Assembly: GCA_937885735.1 (NCBI GenBank)
Contig: CALABN010000187.1
Coordinates: 1-18,019, forward strand
Source of the DNA: an uncultured Bacteroidota bacterium
GTDB taxonomy: Bacteria > Bacteroidota > Bacteroidia > Bacteroidales > SZUA-534
Length of the DNA stretch: 18,019 nt
Direction: 5' to 3'
This document shows positions 14,832 through 18,019 of this stretch, one piece after another. The position numbers and the translations under genes were made by a program. The notes beneath the pieces are model-generated. The model was given only the letters and a program-made list of their open reading frames with translations, searched no databases and was not told where the DNA came from. Positions within the stretch are counted from its first letter, which is position 1. Each line of letters opens with the position of its first letter.

Positions 14832-15959
14832 ATGAAAAAGACATTTTTGACCGCAATTGCCGTTTTGGCCAGTTTATACGCTAATTGCCAACAACTTATC
14901 GCGAGTTTCGACTATTCATCGTATATGCTTGTTGACAAGCGTTCGTACATTGAGACTTATCTGGTAATTGACGGCAAGACTGTAAATTACACAGTAAACG
15001 ACGTCAATTTGGAATCAAAGATTGACGTTACAATGGTGTTCAAGAACGCCGATGACCTGGTTGAATTCAGGCATTTTGTAGTTGGCAATCCGCCTCTCCC
15101 CGACACAACCGACGTTTTCCCCGACTTTACTGACGTACAGCGAATATTCATACCACAAGGCATTTATAATTTCGAGTTAAGAATCAAGGACTTGAATGCG
15201 CCCGACTCATTGAAGAAAACCATTGAAAGGCACGAGATAATTGCCGTTGACATTCCACAAAAACAAATCGCCTTGAGCGGCATTGAATTGCTTGAGAGTT
15301 TCAATCCAACACTTGAACGCACTATCAATCTGAAAAACGGATTTGAATGCATTCCTTACGGAAAATGCATCTTGCCTGCCGAAATTGAATTCCTACGTTT
15401 CTATGTTGAATTCTACAATGTGGCAAACGAACTCGACGGACTTGGCAAATGCAATGTCTATACCTGCATCAAGGATGCCTACACACAAAAGACAATGGAC
15501 AACCACTCGTCGACCACAACCATTAACGCACTGAACTACTATCAGTTCCTAAAGGAAATCGACATAAAGAAACTGCCCGCTGGCAAGTATTTCCTGACTG
15601 TTGAAATCCGCGACCAATACAACAAACTGTGTGGCACGGCGTCAAAATATTTTGAACGCGAAAACATTGGCATCGTTCCAACTCCGTATTCTTCTGAAAA
15701 CAAGACACTTCGCAGTTCTTCGATGTACACAAGCATTGACACGCTGAACACAATTTTGGATAATATGAAGTTCATTGCGGACAGCACTGAATGCGTTGAA
15801 ATTGACAAGGTAAAGGCTTCGGCAGACCTGATAACAATTCACGAATTGCTTTACAACTTTTGGGCACAAACCAATTCAACCCCGACGATGCCCTGGCTGA
15901 CTTTACAAGGCTTGGAAATTCCGCACAAAAGGCACAATGCGGCGATTCACAAAAACTGA
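14832..15959 (+). CDS. GWxTD-family secreted protein, N-terminal part (frameshifted)
   Basis: The first 344 codons belong to a GWxTD-domain protein of the Bacteroidales kind, function unknown. After a signal peptide (M-K-K-T-F-L..., cleavage near 20) comes the usual beta-rich region: D-Y-S-S-Y-M near 27-32, E-T-Y-L near 40-43, Q-R-I-F-I-P-Q-G near 102-109, and S-G-I-E-L-L-E-S near 146-153. The family segment before the GWxTD domain ends in Y-N-F-W at 341-344. Beyond that, this frame loses similarity and runs about 31 spurious residues to the stop at 15957. The genuine continuation is in the -1 frame. One extra base in the TTTTGGG tract at 15858-15864 would restore a 455-residue protein. I chose the ATG at 14832 because it begins the signal peptide. 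Confidence 0.75.
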   Translation: MKKTFLTAIAVLASLYANCQQLIASFDYSSYMLVDKRSYIETYLVIDGKTVNYTVNDVNLESKIDVTMVFKNADDLVEFRHFVVGNPPLPDTTDVFPDFTDVQRIFIPQGIYNFELRIKDLNAPDSLKKTIERHEIIAVDIPQKQIALSGIELLESFNPTLERTINLKNGFECIPYGKCILPAEIEFLRFYVEFYNVANELDGLGKCNVYTCIKDAYTQKTMDNHSSTTTINALNYYQFLKEIDIKKLPAGKYFLTVEIRDQYNKLCGTASKYFERENIGIVPTPYSSENKTLRSSSMYTSIDTLNTILDNMKFIADSTECVEIDKVKASADLITIHELLYNFWAQTNSTPTMPWLTLQGLEIPHKRHNAAIHKN

Positions 15960-16198
15960 TTATGCTACGCTACGGCATTCCTAACACCATTGTCGACAAA
16001 AGCGATTCGGCACAACCTTTCGAAGTTTGGCATTACTACAAAATTGGCAACCTGACCAACATAAAGTTCATTTTCAAGAACAAGGAACTGCTTCACAGCA
16101 ATATGCCGTGCGAAAAGCAAAACGAGAACTGGATGAACGACTTGTTTGGAAATTCAACGCCTGCAACTGACGATTCTGAAATTTTTGAAGGACTATAA
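15860..16198 (+). CDS. GWxTD-family protein, C-terminal part in the -1 frame
   Basis: This 112-codon frame carries the missing C-terminal domain of the preceding gene. Read after F-W, it gives G-T-N-Q-F-N-P-D-D-A-L-A-D-F, then L-R-Y-G-I-P-N-T-I, P-F-E-V-W-H-Y-Y-K and F-I-F-K-N, the order seen in GWxTD proteins. The namesake motif itself is degenerate: around residue 28 it reads C-G-D-S-Q-K rather than G-W-x-T-D-R. It has no credible start codon of its own (only TTG at 15860, in the overlap), so it is not an independent gene. The stop is 2 bp before the acyltransferase ATG, which suggests the whole coding region evolved as one unit in an operon with it. The frameshift may be a sequencing or assembly error or a recent inactivation. 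Confidence 0.72.
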   Translation: MGTNQFNPDDALADFTRLGNSAQKAQCGDSQKLIMLRYGIPNTIVDKSDSAQPFEVWHYYKIGNLTNIKFIFKNKELLHSNMPCEKQNENWMNDLFGNSTPATDDSEIFEGL

Positions 16199-16200
16199 CA

Positions 16201-17091
16201 ATGACTATTTTACAAAAATTTTTCCACGCCATTATCATAACGCTTTTTGCGATAATATGGCTATTGCCAAAACCAATCCAGCAACTCCTGGCATTTATAT
16301 TCTATGTACTTGTGGCACACGTGATAGGATACCGCAAAAAAGTGATTCTCACAAATTTACGCAACTCATTCCCCGAACAGAGCGAAAAGGAAATCAGAAA
16401 GATTGCGCGCAAATATTACCTACACCTCACCTATATGGTGATTGAGGCCGTCAACTTAAGGTTTTCAAGCAAGAAACGCATTGCAAAATGCCTTACCGTT
16501 GAAAACCCGGAAATAGTACGTGACTTGCGAGCAAAAGACAGACGTATGCTTGTGGTTTTAGGCCATTACGGGAACTGGGAATTTGGCAGTGCAAGAATGA
16601 ATGAATTCGACTATCGTACAGCAGCCATATACAAAAAACTGAGCAGTCCAATATTTGAAAAGTTCTATCAAGATATGCGCCAAAACCTTGGGGTTGAACC
16701 TGTTGAAATGAAAAGCACTCTTCGGAAACTTGTTGAAATGCGAAACAGCGGAAAGCCTTTTGCTCTGTTGAGCGTTGCAGACCAGACACCCACCAAAAGC
16801 AACATTCACCATTGGCTGACATTCCTGAATCAAGACACTGGCGTGTTCCTTGGACCAGAGCAATTGGCAAAAAAGTTTGATATGTCGGTTATTTACTGCG
16901 AAATAAAGCGTATAGGCTTTTGCAAGTTTGTTGCACACGTCGATTTAATTGCCGAAGACCCGAACAATACCGCCGAATTTGAAATAATAGAGAAATTTTA
17001 CAAACATCTCGAAGAGTCAATCCGTCGAAGCCCTGAAAACTGGGTTTGGTCACATCGGCGCTGGAAGCACAAACGCGAGCCACAAGCCTAA
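16201..17091 (+). CDS. LpxL/HtrB-family lipid A acyltransferase
   Basis: The 296-residue membrane-associated protein belongs to the lysophospholipid/lipid A acyltransferase family that adds a secondary acyl chain to the lipid A precursor. An N-terminal membrane anchor (about 8-42) is followed by N-L-R-N-S-F-P (52-58) and the catalytic H-x4-E motif G-H-Y-G-N-W-E (His122, Glu127). A G-V-E-P segment lies near 164-167, S-V-A-D-Q-T-P near 195-201, and the C-terminal W-V-W-S-H-R-R-W-K is typical. Exact acyl donor and position cannot be told, so I assign no specific symbol. The ATG lies 2 bp after the GWxTD stop. Its TAA overlaps the ligA stop codon on the opposite strand by three bases. Confidence 0.9.
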   Translation: MTILQKFFHAIIITLFAIIWLLPKPIQQLLAFIFYVLVAHVIGYRKKVILTNLRNSFPEQSEKEIRKIARKYYLHLTYMVIEAVNLRFSSKKRIAKCLTVENPEIVRDLRAKDRRMLVVLGHYGNWEFGSARMNEFDYRTAAIYKKLSSPIFEKFYQDMRQNLGVEPVEMKSTLRKLVEMRNSGKPFALLSVADQTPTKSNIHHWLTFLNQDTGVFLGPEQLAKKFDMSVIYCEIKRIGFCKFVAHVDLIAEDPNNTAEFEIIEKFYKHLEESIRRSPENWVWSHRRWKHKREPQA

Positions 17092-18019
17092 AACAGGCTC
17101 AACTGTTCGGGTTCACCACCCTTCTTGCTTTCAGCATGTGGTTCTTCCACAGTTTTTTGTGCAGAACCATCATCGGCAATCATTGCCATAAATTCCGCTT
17201 CAGTAATGATTGGTATGCCCAATTCCTTGGCCTTGGCAAGTTTATTTGGGCCAATATTTTCACCAGCAATCAGATAGTCGGTTTTTGACGAAACTGACGT
17301 TACTGGTTTTCCTCCATTGTCTTCAATGGCCTTGTTTATCTCATCGCGGCTGAAATGCTCGAGTTTGCCACTGGCTATTATTGTCAATCCTGCAAGTTTG
17401 CTGCCTTTGGGTTGCTGCTTTTGCAATTCAAACTGCAAACCATAGCCAATAAGTCTTTCAACAAACTTTCTGTTTTCGGCATTGGCAAAGAAATCGACAA
17501 TGCTTTGGGCTATCTTGTCCCCAATCTCGTCAGTCTCCTTCAGTTGCTCAAACGAAGCCTGCATAAGGTTCTGAATAGAGCCGAACTGGCGGGCCAGCAC
17601 TTTAGCCACGGTGGCACCTACAAAGCGTATCCCTATAGCAAAAAGCACCTGCTCGAACGGGATTTTCCTTGACTCGGCAATGCCGTTGACAATATTAGTT
17701 GCCCATACACGTCCATCTTTCTTGAATGGCAACAACTTGGCGACGGTAATGTCGTAAAGGTCGGCTGAATTTGAAATCACGCCTGCCGTAACCAACTGGT
17801 CTATTGTTTCTTCGCCTATGGTGTCAATATTCATCGCCTTGCGACTGACAAAGTGAATGATGCGACCACGCACTTGTGGCGGACAAGCCGAATCGTTTGG
17901 ACAATACCACGCGGCCTCGCCTTCGTTTCGTACAAGCGGTGTGCCACATTCAGGGCAACACTCAATAAATTCAACGGGGGTGGCATCTGCAACCCGCAGG
18001 TCGGTGTTGACACCCACAA
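17088..18019 (-). CDS. ligA: NAD-dependent DNA ligase LigA, C-terminal part (runs off the window)
   Basis: About 310 C-terminal residues are present; the adenylation and OB domains lie beyond the right edge. In fragment numbering, the Cys4 zinc finger is Cys21, Cys24, Cys39 and Cys45 with the spacing of E. coli LigA (2, 14 and 5 residues between). The helix-hairpin-helix region follows (about 55-195), with A-I-G-I-R-F-V-G-A-T near 127-136. A BRCT domain (about 205-281) contains E-D-N-G-G-K and G-P-N-K in place of the common G-S-K. A short acidic tail ends in L-S-L-F. The enzyme seals nicks using NAD+. No start codon in the window should be used; the apparent one at 18017 is an internal GTG. 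The stop overlaps that of the convergent acyltransferase. Confidence 0.97.
   Translation of the reverse strand, partial: VGVNTDLRVADATPVEFIECCPECGTPLVRNEGEAAWYCPNDSACPPQVRGRIIHFVSRKAMNIDTIGEETIDQLVTAGVISNSADLYDITVAKLLPFKKDGRVWATNIVNGIAESRKIPFEQVLFAIGIRFVGATVAKVLARQFGSIQNLMQASFEQLKETDEIGDKIAQSIVDFFANAENRKFVERLIGYGLQFELQKQQPKGSKLAGLTIIASGKLEHFSRDEINKAIEDNGGKPVTSVSSKTDYLIAGENIGPNKLAKAKELGIPIITEAEFMAMIADDGSAQKTVEEPHAESKKGGEPEQLSLF

Noticed and set aside
15858..15872. Programmed -1 ribosomal frameshifting in the GWxTD gene
   Set aside because: The zero-frame codons AAC TTT TGG GCA do not form an X-XXY-YYZ slippery site, and I see no clear stimulating hairpin just downstream.

Overview
The window looks like a chromosomal segment of an uncultured Bacteroidales-type bacterium. 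Four things point there: a C-terminal sorting signal of the type IX secretion kind on a large peptidase, a GWxTD-family protein, promoter-like TAnnTTTG boxes a short distance before several starts with no clear Shine-Dalgarno sequences, and the gene order rsfS-ftsH-(small DUF2007 protein)-cdsA-psd. The content is almost entirely housekeeping. I see no tRNA, rRNA, CRISPR array, phage or conjugation gene.

Layout: Position 1 falls in a 78-bp element that recurs at 13891-13968. Next comes a leftward gene for an amidohydrolase-fold lipoprotein (125-1708) that has lost most of its metal ligands. A rightward gene for a SiaC-like phosphoprotein (1892-2266) follows, closed by a strong terminator. A leftward pair then encodes a PfkB/adenosine-kinase-type sugar kinase and, 3 bp behind it, a secreted M14 metallopeptidase with Ig-like repeats (2321-6058). 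A 348-bp intergenic region (6059-6406) holds several nested inverted repeats and the promoter of the main rightward operon. That operon runs rsfS, ftsH, a DUF2007 protein, cdsA, psd (6407-10544): ribosome silencing, membrane proteolysis and phosphatidylethanolamine synthesis, with tight or overlapping junctions. A 55-residue 2[4Fe-4S] ferredoxin gene (10595-10762) follows and ends at a hairpin that can serve both strands.

The next block is leftward: comEC (10822-12903) and mnmD (12988-13647). A 343-bp intergenic region (13648-13990) carries the mnmD promoter, an unexplained terminator-like hairpin and the second repeat copy. To its right lie a rightward inositol monophosphatase (13991-14776), a GWxTD-family secreted protein split by a -1 frameshift (14832-16198), and an LpxL/HtrB-type acyltransferase (16201-17091). 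The acyltransferase stop codon overlaps that of a leftward, truncated ligA (17088 to the window end).

Envelope functions dominate: CdsA and Psd make phospholipid, FtsH degrades membrane proteins, the acyltransferase acts on lipid A, and the M14 protein is exported. The items most worth a second look are the 78-bp repeat, the structured intergenic region at 6121-6238, the degenerate amidohydrolase and the frameshifted GWxTD gene. No convincing new multi-gene system is visible.
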